From contig JACMZG010001913.1 of assembly GCA_018340805.1 (NCBI GenBank), forward strand, positions 23,551,285 to 23,615,284: DNA of 64,000 bases, given 5' to 3'. How positions within the stretch are numbered: the first letter of the stretch is position 1; every line of letters begins with the position of its first letter. The translations under genes and the position numbers were made by a program. Of this stretch, positions 1-13,400 are shown piece after piece. This DNA comes from Microvelia longipes. Taxonomy: Eukaryota > Arthropoda > Insecta > Hemiptera > Veliidae. Under the pieces are notes generated by a model. That model searched no databases and had not been told where the DNA came from. It saw nothing but the letters and a program-made list of their open reading frames with translations.

Positions 1-22
1 AAGTTTAGTGGAATACAAGAAT

Positions 23-151
23 CAAAGATTATGTAGTATACCTATAGATATGTAGTATATCAATATATAATCATAGATATGTAGTATATCTATATATAAT
101 CATAGACATGTAGTATATATACATAGATTATGGTATACTACATAATCTTTG
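23..151. mobile_element. hAT-like MITE, 129 bp
   Basis: Perfect terminal inverted repeats of 20 bp run from 23 (beginning CAAAGATTATG) and end at 151 (ending CATAATCTTTG). They are flanked by an exact 8-bp direct repeat ACAAGAAT at 15-22 and 152-159. An 8-bp target duplication with termini starting CA and ending TG fits the hAT superfamily. The core is built of imperfect tandem units containing ATGTAGTATAT. There is no coding capacity, so it is non-autonomous. Assignment to hAT rests only on the termini and duplication length. Confidence 0.7.
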
Positions 152-690
152 ACAAGAATCTACATTTAATTGACAAGGACTACTTCTTAAAAACTTTAAA
201 ATACATTAATTAATAATAATAATAAAAGCATTATTTAATAATAGAACGTAATAATCCAGTGATGGGAGTATTGCCAACTATGTTATAAGAAAATTATACA
301 TTGTTATGGTGGCAACATTAGTTAAGACCAACAGTGAACTGGCTTTGCTGTTATCAGTTATGCTCATTCTATATATAGTATTATTAAGCAGTACATCTGA
401 TAAATTAATTGAGCCTTCAGCCTGCTCAGAAGAAGTCCCTCGTGAACTGGTTGTTATTTTATATTTATGTTATTACACAGCAATTAACCATGTAATTTTC
501 ATCAAGTAATCCGCTTTGCAGCCGTTTTTAAGCTCCATTTCAAATCTCAATAGTTAAAACATTTAGATGATGCAAAATATGGGATTAATGAAGTTGTGAA
601 TATTCCACAAATAGGCTCATAACTTGCCCAACATTTCCACCAAGAAATACCTCAAGAGTTATCATGTGCCATATATATAAATACATACAT

Positions 691-835
<145 letters not shown>

Positions 836-3291
836 CATATTTTTTTGGAATCAGGACGCAAAGAGGCAACAATCACCTCTTCCTTTCCTTCCCAATCATG
901 AAACCTATTACTTCTTTACTTCTATCAACATCAAAGCCTTGTTTCTGAAATTTATAGTGCAATAAAATTCAATATAAATTAAATAAAGCAACTTAATTAT
1001 GTTACATAAACATTGTCATTTAAATATTTTTTAGGACATCATTTTAGTGCTTCTGAAATATTCAACTATCTGTAAAGTAATAACAAACATTTATAACATT
1101 CATATTCCTATAAATTCTTCACACACTGAAGATGACGAGTGAGACAACAGTTAAATATTTAAATAAATAATATTATTAGTATTTATTAATAGATTATTCA
1201 TTTAATTTACATTAAAAAAATCATTATAACTGAAATTCAATTTTAGTATTATAATTATATTATTAAAAATATTTTCTAAAAAAAACTAGTAGAAATGCAT
1301 GCAAAAAAATTTAACTACAAATTAAAAATCAAATGTGAATGGAGTAGAAACTACTGAAATAGAAATAATTTATTAAGGTATAAAAATAAAAGGCTATCTA
1401 CACACATAATTACAGAAAACTGCAAAGAAGGTTAAATTATTATTAGATTAAAGAAACTAGATTGGTTCAATTCCATAATATTCTTCTTGAAAATAAAGAA
1501 GATCGCTGTAAATTTTAAATTATTTATTTGGTTATATTAACAGTCAAAGAATAAAAAATATTTTTTTGATGTTTCAAAATTCAACCAATAAAGCTCCTCT
1601 AATAATAATATCACTATGGGTGCAATCTAATGATGAAATGATAACTAACCGTAATGATTAACTAAACACAAATAATCGTTAGGTAAATTAAACAGAAAAA
1701 GGGAAAACTTAAAACAAATTCAAACATCAAAATCTTCCAGTAACATAAGTACACAAATAAGTAGCTGTTTATTTTTATTGTATACATAAAAAATAAATAA
1801 ATAGAATATACCGAGACTGGTGCAAACTGGGGCAGGTAAATAGGTAACACTTTCAGTCACTTCTAGGTTGAGTAGGTTTATTTAGCTGACAACTTACACT
1901 AGTTTCACCAAAAGTCACTTGAACAGGTTTATAAGAAGATGCATCTCCAAAAAAAGGGAGGAAAACTTTCAAATATCGTCATTTTAATCAAATTTATATA
2001 ACATAATTAAAAGTGTATTTCAATATTTGTTCATTCAAAGCACCTAGGCCTTGTACGTACCAGTCATAGGATTTCAGCATAACTCATTTTAACATCCATC
2101 AATACCTAAGAGCTGAGCTGTTTTCTCCCCACTCTCTCACCTATTACCCCTTTTATATTTTAAAAATGGCCATTTCTTGACATATTTTATTATTAAGCAG
2201 AAAAATTAAAAAATACGTAGTGCTACTACTCAAGAAAAAAATCTTATTTAATTATGCAACATTTTTATTTTTAAATTATACTTGATCATTGCACCATCAA
2301 AAATTATCTGCATTAGTAGAGTATATATATTTAACAGTAAAAAAACTACAAAACTGTTGCAGACAATAAAAAACGTATTTCACCTACTTTTGTGAGGCTG
2401 TAAAGTACCTACTTCACAGTTTCCACAAATAAATGTTTAGCCTTCAAGAAAAATTAGATGAGAAACCAGAATAAAATAAAAGTAAACAAATCCAAATAAG
2501 GCAACAGTTTTAGGATACACAAATTTCACAAACAAGACACAATTTTTTATTTAATAATCCGGTATAGAAGATTTTTCTGAAGTAATATTTCCAAAATATA
2601 AAAAATAAACATAAAAACCAGTCCTAACTCATCATATAAAACAAAAACACAAAACCATTGGTTTGTTGGCCATAGTAAGAGATGTTTGGATTGACATTCC
2701 CAAGCCAGCTCTAAATATAGAAAAAACAATTTCAGGACTTAATTAATGAAACATTGGAAATAAACTTAACTTGCTCTGTAAGTTTTTATTTTATGTTACC
2801 TGAATAGTCGAGTTTTCTAACGATCTTCTAAACTGAAATTGTATAATTTTTTGGTTTTGTCAAAATATTTATTATAAAAATTATTATAAATTAAAAAAAA
2901 AATAATGAGAATAAAAGAAGTATTATTTGTGTGTGACTAAACGATTAATTAAATTAATTTATTATTAATTGATTAATAAATCTACAGACTATCCTAAAAA
3001 TGCATTTTTAGAGATGAGTCAAGAACTGATATAAATCTTAGCTACAGGGAGAATACAAGGGCTCTTATCATGGCCTTTGTGACTTGATACCACAACGGTA
3101 CATAGGTGACACTATTTTTTGCTTGAATTATCTATTATCTATTTAAAAATAGATATTTTGCTATAAACTAGAATTATTAACGAACAACTTAATTTAAATT
3201 TGGATATCAATTTTCCTAAAATTGATTTACTCAAACCAACACTTGACAAAATACGAAAAAGGGGAAACCATGACACCGGTGCACATTATAA

Positions 3292-3603
3292 TAAAATGCA
3301 CAAAGCATCATAACACCAGATGACTTACTCGCACACCTGACATCTCAGCGTCATGATCCTGACTCAGGTACACACTTCCTTATTTAAACCCTCTCCTATT
3401 CCCTTCCTTATCTTCAGAGGGCTCGTCGTACTCATTGAGACTAGATGTTTTTCACTGATATTGCTTTATTAGTTGAAAGCTCTAGTGTTACCCGCCTGAT
3501 GATGATGGCGTTAACTTGCTGGCCCTTATATCCCTGGCCAAAACCGGTCCAGGGATATTCATATCCAACAACAAGTATCGATGGAAGCTGAATATTCAAC
3601 TTG
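3292..3603 (+). repeat. Repeat with hammerhead-like core, copy 1
   Basis: This copy is collinear with 20583-20860: both share a GCATCATAA block, the phrase AAACCCTCTCCTA, TCATTGAGACTAGA, TTAGTTGAAAGCTC and a terminal block ending in AGGGATATTC. Here the left inverted arm found in the other copy is missing, and about 23 bp interrupt the region after CTGATGATGATGGCG. It looks like a truncated non-autonomous element; the class is uncertain. Confidence 0.7.
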
Positions 3604-4784
3604 TAATAAATATAACCTCTTTATTATTCTTTAATTAACCGTGATTTAGAAAGTGATTTAATGTGGCATCACTGAAAATGTCTGCACTTTCTAGGGTATA
3701 GTTTATTTTTTTTATTTTTAAGTGCCAATTTTAAAATTTATGTGCCATTAGGGTTTACACAGGTGTGGGGAATCTCTAGTCCCTCTTGAGTACAAACAAG
3801 TACTGTAATGGCACCTAATCGAAACAGTCACACTACCAGATTCCTTATAATTGTGCTATTCCAGCAAAGTTCTCCTCTCTCAGTATAAGTCTCTTTGTTT
3901 GTCCTTAAAATGGAAGCTTGTTCTGTAAAGTTTTTTTTTGGGAATTATCTCTATATTAGTAACCATACATACATAGAGTCTGTATTTTTGTATAGTTATG
4001 ACAAAATTCAATATAAGGGCCCAATGGAAGATCAATTCTTTAGAAAAGAGTAGGGGCCTTTTTTCTGACTCATTCAATTTTACATGTTTATTTAGTTCAT
4101 ATTTTTGTATTTTTTGTTTATACAATAATAAAAGATATTTTTAATGTCAATACTAAATTATTATCATACAAAAAGCAAGTGTTCTCGTTTTGCTCAATTT
4201 TTCTAGGTTAACTAATAACGAACACAAGGCACAACATATACTTTATAAATAATAATACAATTCAATGATTATTTTAGGATGTTTACAGGTATTAAAGTTT
4301 GAATCGAAGCTCGTATAATACAAATCTAAAACACATTCTAATTATTAAGCCAAAAGGGTGAGGATTAAAGAAATATTAATAGCATAATGTTTAAAAAAAA
4401 TCAGGGATAGTTGATCTAATACCAACTTTGCAAATTAAAATAAAAATACCCACTATTTAATCAAAATTCTACTAAAGTAAAAAAAAAATCTAAATTTTGC
4501 ATCACAGTGCAAAAAAACGAATTATTTGAGGGGTGGATTCTAATAAGCATATGGTTTTATCCATCGGCATATGGTTTGATGGAACCAAACAGAGTTGGTT
4601 ATTTTTATCCACCAAAAACTGTTTGAAGAAACCCTACAGTTTTGGTTTTATCCATTAAAAATTGTTTGGTAGAACCAAACAGTGTTTCTGTGTCAATCAA
4701 GACCTGTATTTAGCCAAAAGGGAGGGAGAACTCTGAAGAATCAGTAAGAAATAATCCGAAGCTGGAACTCCCTTTTTTATTTTT

Positions 4785-5060
4785 CCTGTATATAAAAAAA
4801 TATTGTGTTTGCACTATAAAACAAAACTTAAATTATCTGTTTCAGGCCATTTAAGACCTCCTGAGTAGGTAACAAAAAGTTGCCTGTCGGGTAAGTATAT
4901 TTATGTCTGTTATCATTGTAGCTCCCAGCGTATTAATGCTAGAGAGTTGAAACTTTGTACGTAAAATCAATCTCTCGGTCTAGTTTATTAAAATAATAAC
5001 TTTTTTTATTATGCCATTGACTGAAAACAATGACTTAGCAAAAATCCTTAAAACCCGGAA
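4785..5060 (+). repeat. 5S-like repeat family, 5' fragment
   Basis: It matches the first third of the family: a TTTTCCTGTATAT terminal region, CTGTTTCAGGC, a TTAAGACCTCCTGAG block, CTGTTATCATTGTAGCTCCC and a block resembling AATCAATCT.GGTCTAG. The 5S-like part is absent. Confidence 0.75.
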
Positions 5061-7397
5061 CTATGTTTTAAGATAAGTATCTAGATAAGTGACAGCCAGA
5101 AAACAAATTTATCCTAAAATGTTTCACCCAGGAAAAGTCTTTAGTTATAATTTTTGTGGTGCTGAATTGATTAAAACGGTCTGGAGTTGATACCCCTTGA
5201 TAATTGACAGGAAACCAAAATAAAGGTTGGTAAAAAAATATTTGTCAAGTAGGGTGTCATTTTCAATGGTTGTTGAGGCACAGAGTCACTCAAACCCATT
5301 CCAGATATGACACAACTACTCAAAGTGATTAATAAGTCAAAAATACAGAGGTAAATAACTGGAAAATTAAAAATAAGATAAGTGAATAACAAATGTAATG
5401 TAGGGTGTTGCTTTCAGTATTTTTTGGGTCTCTGAGTAAATTGAATAGAATATAGAAATAAAAATGAATTTTTTATGGTCTCAGGAGTCAGAGTACTCAA
5501 AACCAGGGGCCCGTAGAAGAAAGTAAATCCTCCCGGATTTTATTAACTTGAAGGAATCTACCTCAACTTTTGATCATTTCTTTTTTATTTAGGGTTTTTT
5601 CATTTCCCTCCCTCCAAACATATAAAAACCAAGTAGGGTTTTTCCATCACACTTATTTGCCGGATAAAACCAAATGCATTTTCTAAATTAGGTTTTCTGT
5701 TTACCTCTTGTATAGGGGGCAACTGTTGGGTGTAGGCACCTCTCTGTAGCAACACATGGCCAAAACAAAAATAATAACAAAACCCAACAATACAACATCT
5801 ATCTAAACATCTAAAAACCTCTACCAATTTTGACTAAAATGAATTACCTAGATACTAATAGTATGGTTATAGATTAAGGGTGGTATTCAAGATCATTCCT
5901 TTTGTTTGAGCAAGACTTACAACATTAATAATACAAATAAGCCTGTCAAGAACTAATGTATAATATTCTTGAATACCCCTAGAACTCAATATTATTACTT
6001 ATAATAATCTATAAATTTTAAGATCTTAAAACTATGCTAATAAGGAAATGGATCTTCAAAGTCACTTACAAGTAAACATCATGTTGCAAAACGCTCATGA
6101 AGTTTTGTAAAGTTTTATAACAAACATAAGCATCATTTTCTAAAAAAAATTGCTAAAAGAGAAACCCAAAATCGACACCAACTGCATTAGTGTACTTGGC
6201 TATTAACTTATTCCTCATCAAAAACTCTGAGTTCATTCAACTTTTCATATTTACTGTAGTATGCTACTTGATTTATCATCTAAAAAATGGGATGTGCAGA
6301 AGATAACGGAATCATACAAAAGCTTGAGCTCTTTTCTTTTAGGGACTTTTTATCGGAAGATGACACTAATGAGTTTGTTTGGATGCATTATGTAAAGCAA
6401 TTTGATAATTGCTTCAAATCTCTAGGGAAGCATTTTTAACAAGCCTCCCCTTAAGGAGGAGCAGACCTTTTGTAACTTTATTTAATTGTATAGATAAGGC
6501 ACTAATGCCAAACTATAGCTTGAACTAACTACATAAACATATCTTTGGTTTCAATGAAAGTATAAAAATTCTGAAAATGGTGTTTTTGCTCTTATGTTTC
6601 AATTGTGCACAGTGTAATATGAATTATCCTTCCAGAACAAAGGATGTGCATATACACTAGTCTTATAGTAATTGAAAAATACAACAAGCTGTATCATTAA
6701 CATATACTTAGAAAAATTCATTGTCATTTGCATACTACTCTCATTTAAACTTATCATATTTAGATAGGTGTGCTTTGTTCATAAGGTTTTGAGCTCAGTA
6801 GTTCACTCATTCAGAGCATTAGAAAAACCTCAAATAATCTTAAACACAAGATTTCATAAAAATGATCATAGATAAGAAACAGAATTAACTGACCCATATG
6901 AGCCCTAATCATAGAATTTAATTTGAACTCAGAAGTGCTATAAATCCTTTATTTACAAAAGATAAAGCATAAAAATTATGAAAGGTGCTTGTTTTCAGAT
7001 TTATCACATTTTGATTGAATCCAAGGATATATGCTAAGGCAGAGACTTCTAATTTCTACCATTAGACAAATTTTATCATTCCCTAGATTAAAGAATTTGA
7101 ATTTATCTTCTTATTTACAAATCAAATATATTTTTAAAACACTAACCAACCTCTATCTACACACTTACTACACAATCAAAACTGGATTATAGCCTTATTG
7201 ATTTCTGATAAATTTATGAAGAGATGCAATTTTTGTCCTTTTATTATTGATAGTAAGAACAATTTTTAAGAAGGATTATCTCAATAATAACATTTTACCT
7301 TCAGCTAATGCTAAAAATTTAGATAATACGTTGACCCAAATTCTAAAATTATAATTAAATAGTGCTTCATACATATACTAAGTTTTTAAGTAGAATA

Positions 7398-7413
7398 CCC
7401 CCCCCCCCCCCCC
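7398..7413. repeat. Poly-C run, 16 nt
   Basis: Sixteen consecutive C residues stand in an otherwise about 70% AT region. Confidence 0.95.
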
Positions 7414-7753
7414 TTCTCTTGCTCAATGCTCATTCTGAAACACTTACTTTTACTAATGAACAATGCTAGAACTTAAACGAGATCCATAAAAAAGTACATA
7501 AACTTTGATATTTTCTTTTTAATGTAAACAAAAAAATATTGGATTTCCCTAAGCTTAAAATACATCAGTAATAAAGTCAACCAATCAGATATTAGTAAGA
7601 AACATTTATATCTACTTTTAGATATTTAGTTGTTTTTTGTTATCAACCTTCAATAAAACTATAATCTAAGCATAGGAATTAATTAAACAATAAAAACAGT
7701 TTTCAAAAATTTTAAACACCAAAATAACAATGGAATGAAAGTTTTAATTTTAC

Positions 7754-8527
7754 CTGAGCTGCAGCGGAATTTTGAAGATTAAGAAGAGGTTCAGAGCTAC
7801 GTTTTATAAACAACCTGAGTTTACTTTCTTTTGGAGGAGCTTCTTTCTTTGGCCTCTGAGGACTAGGTGTCTGGTACAGTAATTTCTGAAACACTCTAAT
7901 TTTATGCAAGTAATTATTAAAGAATTAAATTTGATCAATTGGGTTACTTAAAAATAAATACGTAGTAAACAAAATAAATTGATTTTAATAATAATCAAAG
8001 TAAGGGGTCTATGATTTAAAAAAAAATCTATTGGTAAGTAAATTCATGTTAATGAGAATCATAAGAGTACAGTTCACGTATACTATTAAACAACAGTGCA
8101 CCATAGATAAATGTACAAACTAATGTTATACACTTTAAGCTATGGATAATTTTTTTTTTTTTGTAAGAAGTATTTCTACTTATGTTCTGTGAATAGTTAT
8201 TAAATTTATCGAAAAAAACTATAATTAATAAAAATAAACTATATAAAATATTTTTAAAAGTAAGGTGAAACTTTTTGGAGTTCACATTTACTTAAAATTA
8301 GTATTAGGTATCTATTTGAAAGTTTACTCTTACCTGCTCCTAGCAGCTAGGACAGCCTTAACAGCACATACAGGTTCTCTTGTATCTCCAACAAGAAAAG
8401 TGACATCACATAGTTCCGGCATACTAGCCAAAAACTTGAGATCTTCAGCCAAACCACTCTTGTTCTCGAATACACTAAGGTCCTGATCGTCCACTCCCAT
8501 CTCACCCATTACCACACACTCGGGCAT
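7754..8527 (-). CDS. gprs: Serine-enriched BTB protein (gprs), 5' coding exons, partial
   Basis: Two coding exons are seen. Exon 1 is 8527-8334, start ATG to donor AG|gtaaga. Exon 2 is 7895-7754, acceptor ttag|AGTG to donor CAG|gtaaaa. The junction rebuilds an arginine codon and gives a continuous frame of 112 residues. The peptide contains ASMPELCDVTFLVGD, the start of a BTB/POZ fold, then VCAVKAVLAARSRVFQKLLY. After that comes a basic insert with FIKRSSEPLLNLQN, a stretch I recognise as characteristic of insect gprs. BTB proteins commonly dimerise and many act as Cullin-3 adaptors; the role of gprs is poorly known, so none is assigned. Two more in-frame ATGs lie just inside the chosen start; I took the most upstream. 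The rest of the BTB domain and the serine-rich body lie beyond the left edge. A foldback element begins only 54 bp upstream of the start codon. Confidence 0.85.
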
Positions 8528-8580
8528 AGCAAACTACCTATCAACACCAAAACACTAATATCATAAGGATTCAACATAAT

Positions 8581-9204
8581 CCAAGAGCCGAACCTGAAAA
8601 AATGTGACTCATTTTGCACTACTTCAAAACAAAGCCTATATGATTGCGCATGCTCAAAATGTTATAACATCACACTAATTCCAGTTTTCTAGCAATAAGT
8701 GGCTCCCTGAATGTCGTGTGCAGAACATGAAAAGACTATTGTTTAAAGGAGATAAAATGTTCTATAGAACGAGTGTTAAATTATCAAGATCACATGACTA
8801 CAACCAAAGTTATGGCTCTTTCAAAAACACCAGAAAAATGGTTAATTTATGCCAAGTCAGCAAATTTCTTAGGAAAAATTTGAATTTTTTGGTGCATTTT
8901 TTGGCCATTTAACAAATGTCATAACTTTAGTTGTATTTATCCAATTATGATGAAAAAACACTTGTTTTATAGAAAATTGTATCAGCTATAAAAATGGTCA
9001 GTTCATGTTTTGCACACGACTTACAGGGAACCACTTATTACTAGAAAACTGGAATTAGTGTGATTTAATAAAATTTCGAGCATGCGCAATCATATGAAAG
9101 GCTCCATTCTGGATAGAAAGACCATGCTTTTCCTTCATAATTTAAGGTATAAGGTAAATTTCTAGAATAATTTGGTTTGAAGTAGTACAAAATGAGGCTC
9201 TTGG
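8581..9204. mobile_element. Large foldback element (family FB), copy 1, about 624 bp
   Basis: The whole interval is an imperfect palindrome. The left arm begins CCAAGAGCC, continues with TCATTTTGCACTACTTCAAA, then ATATGATTGCGCATGCTC, then TAATTCCAGTTTTCTAG. The right arm repeats all of these in reverse complement and ends GAGGCTCTTGG. Arms are about 300 bp with a short AT-rich centre near 8890. There is no coding capacity. Related copies lie at 11515-12206, 19308-19834 and 46884-47233 (half only). Confidence 0.8.
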
Positions 9205-9299
9205 ACTAACAGTTTGAAAATAAGTATTACAAAAACCACTGGGTCCACAAGGTATATTTTTAGGAATCTCCAAAACTAATATCTTCCATAGTATAACAC

Positions 9300-9439
9300 A
9301 TGGTTATAATCAGTTGACAGCATGGGAAAATAATGAGCCAATGAGGTTAGTCCTGGATGTTAAACCACACCCACAATTTCATATTATCCCAACCTCATGG
9401 GTGCCTCAACACTATTTTCTGTCAACTGATTATACCCAT
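9300..9439. mobile_element. Short inverted-repeat MITE, copy 1, 140 bp
   Basis: The left end reads ATGGTTATAATCAGTTGACA and the right end is its near-perfect reverse complement (TGTCAACTGATTATACCCAT). Arms extend inward through a GGGAAAATA block. The sister copy at 14024-14167 shares AATCAGTTGACAG, GGGAAAATA and the internal TTAACATCCAGGA-type block. No coding capacity. Confidence 0.75.
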
Positions 9440-10423
9440 GATCAATACTATTGTGTCAACAGTAACATCTAATCATTAAGTAAAATTTATAGAAGTTGAT
9501 TGTGCAGATTCAACATCCAATTCAGCAAAATTAAATCAATAAAATAATATTAGCTTTTGCAAAACCTTCCACTAAAAACCCTCCCACGTAATGTTATAAA
9601 TAGAAATTATCCAAACAATATTAAATATAATATATTCCAATGAACACACAAAAATTTAATAATATTGATTAGTTAACTTTAGTTCTTGTTTACAAATTGA
9701 TAGTCAAAAGTACATAACAGACTCACACTTGTTGATTAAATACCAGCCTGTTGCATCTACTTCTCGGAAACTTAATTTCTAATATCAAGTTATGAAAATA
9801 ACTTTCATTTTTATAAAAATATTATAAATAGAAACTTCAGCCATTAATTTTGGTCATTAAATGACCAATAGTAGACATGTAAATGTATATATAAAAGCTA
9901 AACTGTGTAAATAAAAGATAAATTAATCAGATATAAAAGAAAATCTAAAAATGAACTTAAATACTGAAACTCCCTTTTTGATTTAAGTTACTAATCAATA
10001 AACCCGCGCATATTTGGTTTAAAATGCCATTACCAACTTAAAAACTCAAAATTAAAAAAATTGCTCTAAGCATGGTCTTAAATTAATTAAAATAGTGAGA
10101 ATAAAAGTTCTTAATCTTTCACGACTTTAGCAAAGTTCTTGTTTGTCACTGGTATTTTTTGTCAACAAAAGTGAAAAAAGTGTTTTCTAGAGCTTCATTT
10201 ACATTAATCTAATTATTTTATATAAAGTTTATTTTTACCTTAGGATTAGTGTCGTGATAAAATTGCATCACTTTTATAAATCGTCGTTTCTTTTAGTGTT
10301 ATAGTCAAGTTTTAAGAAGTTTAGATGAAAATGTTGCTGTAGGTAGATGAAAGTAATGTTCCTCCCAATATTATTTGATTAAATATTAATTTGTTGCGTA
10401 CTTACACTACTTAAATTTATAAA

Positions 10424-13400
10424 ATGGTTGATGTTAAGTGCTTACTGATAAATCATTTTTCTGAAAGCGACACAGAGAATGAAAAAACCGTTCCTATTAT
10501 AGAGCAATACGTTCAGGATGTAAAAGATTTTAGTTCTCAGTATGGAAGTGATATTAGTATTTCATATACAGCTTATAACATAACTGGGAAACCAAGTAAA
10601 TTTCCCGATTATGGTGATTTTCCTCAGGCATTTGTTATGGTTTGTATTTTTTTGTCAGTACTAACAATTCCCAAAATATATACACTATATCCTTTTTTCT
10701 TTTACATATTTCATTTCCTTCATTCTTTTGCATATTACATATATCTATAATTTCTATATATACTATATCTGTTGTCAGATATAGTGAAATAGAAATTACA
10801 AGGACTTGACTCAAGTATTTCGGTCTTTCAATATGACTGAATATGTCAAAAATAGAGAACTTTGGCCACTAGAGCTACTTTTAGCGACTTGTAATCATAC
10901 AGAAGGTTATGCCTAATTTTGTTAAATTAAATGAATTTTGTTTGTTAAATTAATAGTTTCCATTTTATGGCTCAATGAATGGCACAAATGAGTAATTATA
11001 ACGTCAGTAGCAGTATCTTTACGATAAACTTTATACTTAAGAGTGTCATTAGCTCTACTCACAGTAAGGTCCAGAAAGTTAAAGCTGTTATTAACTTTCA
11101 CTTCACAAATAAATTTAACAGATGTGCTTGCTCAGTACTGTAAAGGGAACTAAACAGAAACTGGTCCCCACTCCAGTCAGATATGTTAACTTGCATACTG
11201 TCTCAAACATAATTTCTAGGCTCCAAAGAAAACCATAATTTCTTCTCCCGGCAATTATATTTTTATATTTCTTGTCTCTTATTTAATCTTTGTTATATTT
11301 TGATTGGCCTTTTTTACTTTTTGTTTCTTATTGTATTATATTTATTTTTTGGACCTCTGTAGGGACTGAGGGACAGTTTTAAATCTTTATTTGGTTTAAA
11401 ACTGTATTTGTGAATAGACTTTTATTTTGACCCTTTAAGTTATAAATGATTTTATATAATAATACACTTCTTGGATTAATCCTGTAAAAGAAATGTATGC
11501 TGGCCCTGTTAGTCAAAGAGCCAGACTAGAAAACAACTCATTTAGTACTGCTTCAAACCAATTTTTTAAAAATATATCCTGAATATGAAGTAAAAACATA
11601 GTCTGCCTATCCTGAGGGGAGCCCTTTATACGATTTTTGAAAACTGTAGCTCAAAACTGTAGAAAATCACACAAATTGTAGGTTTCTTGAAATAAGTTGT
11701 TCCCTAATAGCCGTGTGCAAAAATTAAAGAACACAGTTTTTTAAGCTGTAAAAAACCTCCAATAAATCTATTATTTATCAGTCAAAATTGGATTATTACT
11801 AGAACCTAAGTTATAGCATTTGCAAAATAACTTAAAAATGCAGAAGACGTAGCCATTTTTTGAAAGTAATTCTCTGACTTTGCAAAAATTAATAACAGCA
11901 TAATTTTTTTGGTGATTTTGCCAATGATTTAACTTTGGATGTAGTTGTCTGATTTTGATGAATATACACTTGATTTATTGAAAATCTTATCATTTTTAAA
12001 AAAATGTTTTCTTTCCATGTACAGGGAACCTCTTATTTCAACAAATATAAAATTTGTGTGATTTTCTAAAATTCTGAGCGTCCACAGTCATTTGAAAGGC
12101 TCCAATTTGGATCAGCAGACTATGTTTTTTCTTCATTATTTAAGGTATATTTTCAAGAAAAAATGGGTTTGAGGCTGTACTAAATGAGTCACATTTTTTA
12201 GATCCAGCTCCAGGGTTATGGTTTAGTTACTGATAGATTAGTTTTTTAAAATCAATTTAAATTAAAGTAGTTTTTGATTATTCTGAGTTTGCACTGTGAC
12301 TCCATACAAGCCCATAGCTAGCCAGAAATTGTAGGAGGGACGAAATAAATTCTAGACAAGGTGATGTTTGGCCATTGATAACTTCCTCGCCAGAAGGGAC
12401 AAGGAAATGAGGGTGTCCCCTTTCTGGCTATAAGCTTCCCTACAAAAAATATTTGACACCTTTTTAATTTAGTAAGTCAAAATATAAAACTAGACAAATA
12501 TTTGATGGTTACCCAGAGTTTCATTTTCATTGTTCTTATACTTTTTATCATTCTGATTATTAGGAGTGTTAATTAGTTTTTTTTCCTTCACAGAGAACGT
12601 ATGGGAAATGGTGGGACGAAGCACCTTCAAGGAGAATCAAGATAATGCCTCAAAATTACGAACCATCTGTTAGTCAAGACTATATTGGTAAGCACTTGTT
12701 ATACAAGTTAATTTAATTTAGTGTTGGAACCTCTGTCTTCATGGTATTATCTAAGTTAACATAGACACGTAACCCCCTTGTTCTATTGATGATTACCCAC
12801 CCAAAGGAGTTTTAATGTATTGCATTAATTTAAAATTTAAAGTATAGAAATTGTAATTTTTAAACATCCTAGTACAGGATTTTTTTTAAATGTGAACCTT
12901 TTAACATAGTTTAATTGTTTCACCTACTACGGAATAAAATAAAAAACGTTTCGAAGAGAAAAACAAAATAATTTTGAGATAGTGTCTACCACTGTATATC
13001 TTCCTCTATGGTGTCTATATTATTTCATTTATAAAAAAATAGTATTATTACCGAATGAATGCATCAACAGACATGTTAATCTGCACCATAATTGTACTAG
13101 TTTTATTATTATTTGGCCCCAGTATTGTGTTCTAATATTTGAAAAAACTTTGTTTTTATTTTTATCGCTTCTGTTTGATATTTGTTTACCCTTTACCTAT
13201 TTAAACTTTGCCTGTTCCAGATGTAATGTTTGAGCATAAAGTGAAGCCCATAAGAGTAAGCATTTATGAAACTTATAATCCAGGGAGTGTTGTTAAAATA
13301 TGGGCTTATGATGCTAAAGGTAAAGGAAGATGGGCGTTGCTATGGTCCGGGTGCGGCCAAACGCAGCATTCTCCTCAAATATTCTCTCCCCGAATCAATA

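Larger units (their letters stand above)
8528..10423. other. Intergenic region between divergent gprs and FBXL4
   Basis: About 1.9 kb separates the two start codons, so promoters or 5' untranslated exons of both genes probably lie here. Over half the interval is occupied or bordered by two inverted-repeat elements (8581-9204 and 9300-9439). The remaining 9440-10423 is AT-rich and I see no convincing TATA or initiator element. Confidence 0.6.
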
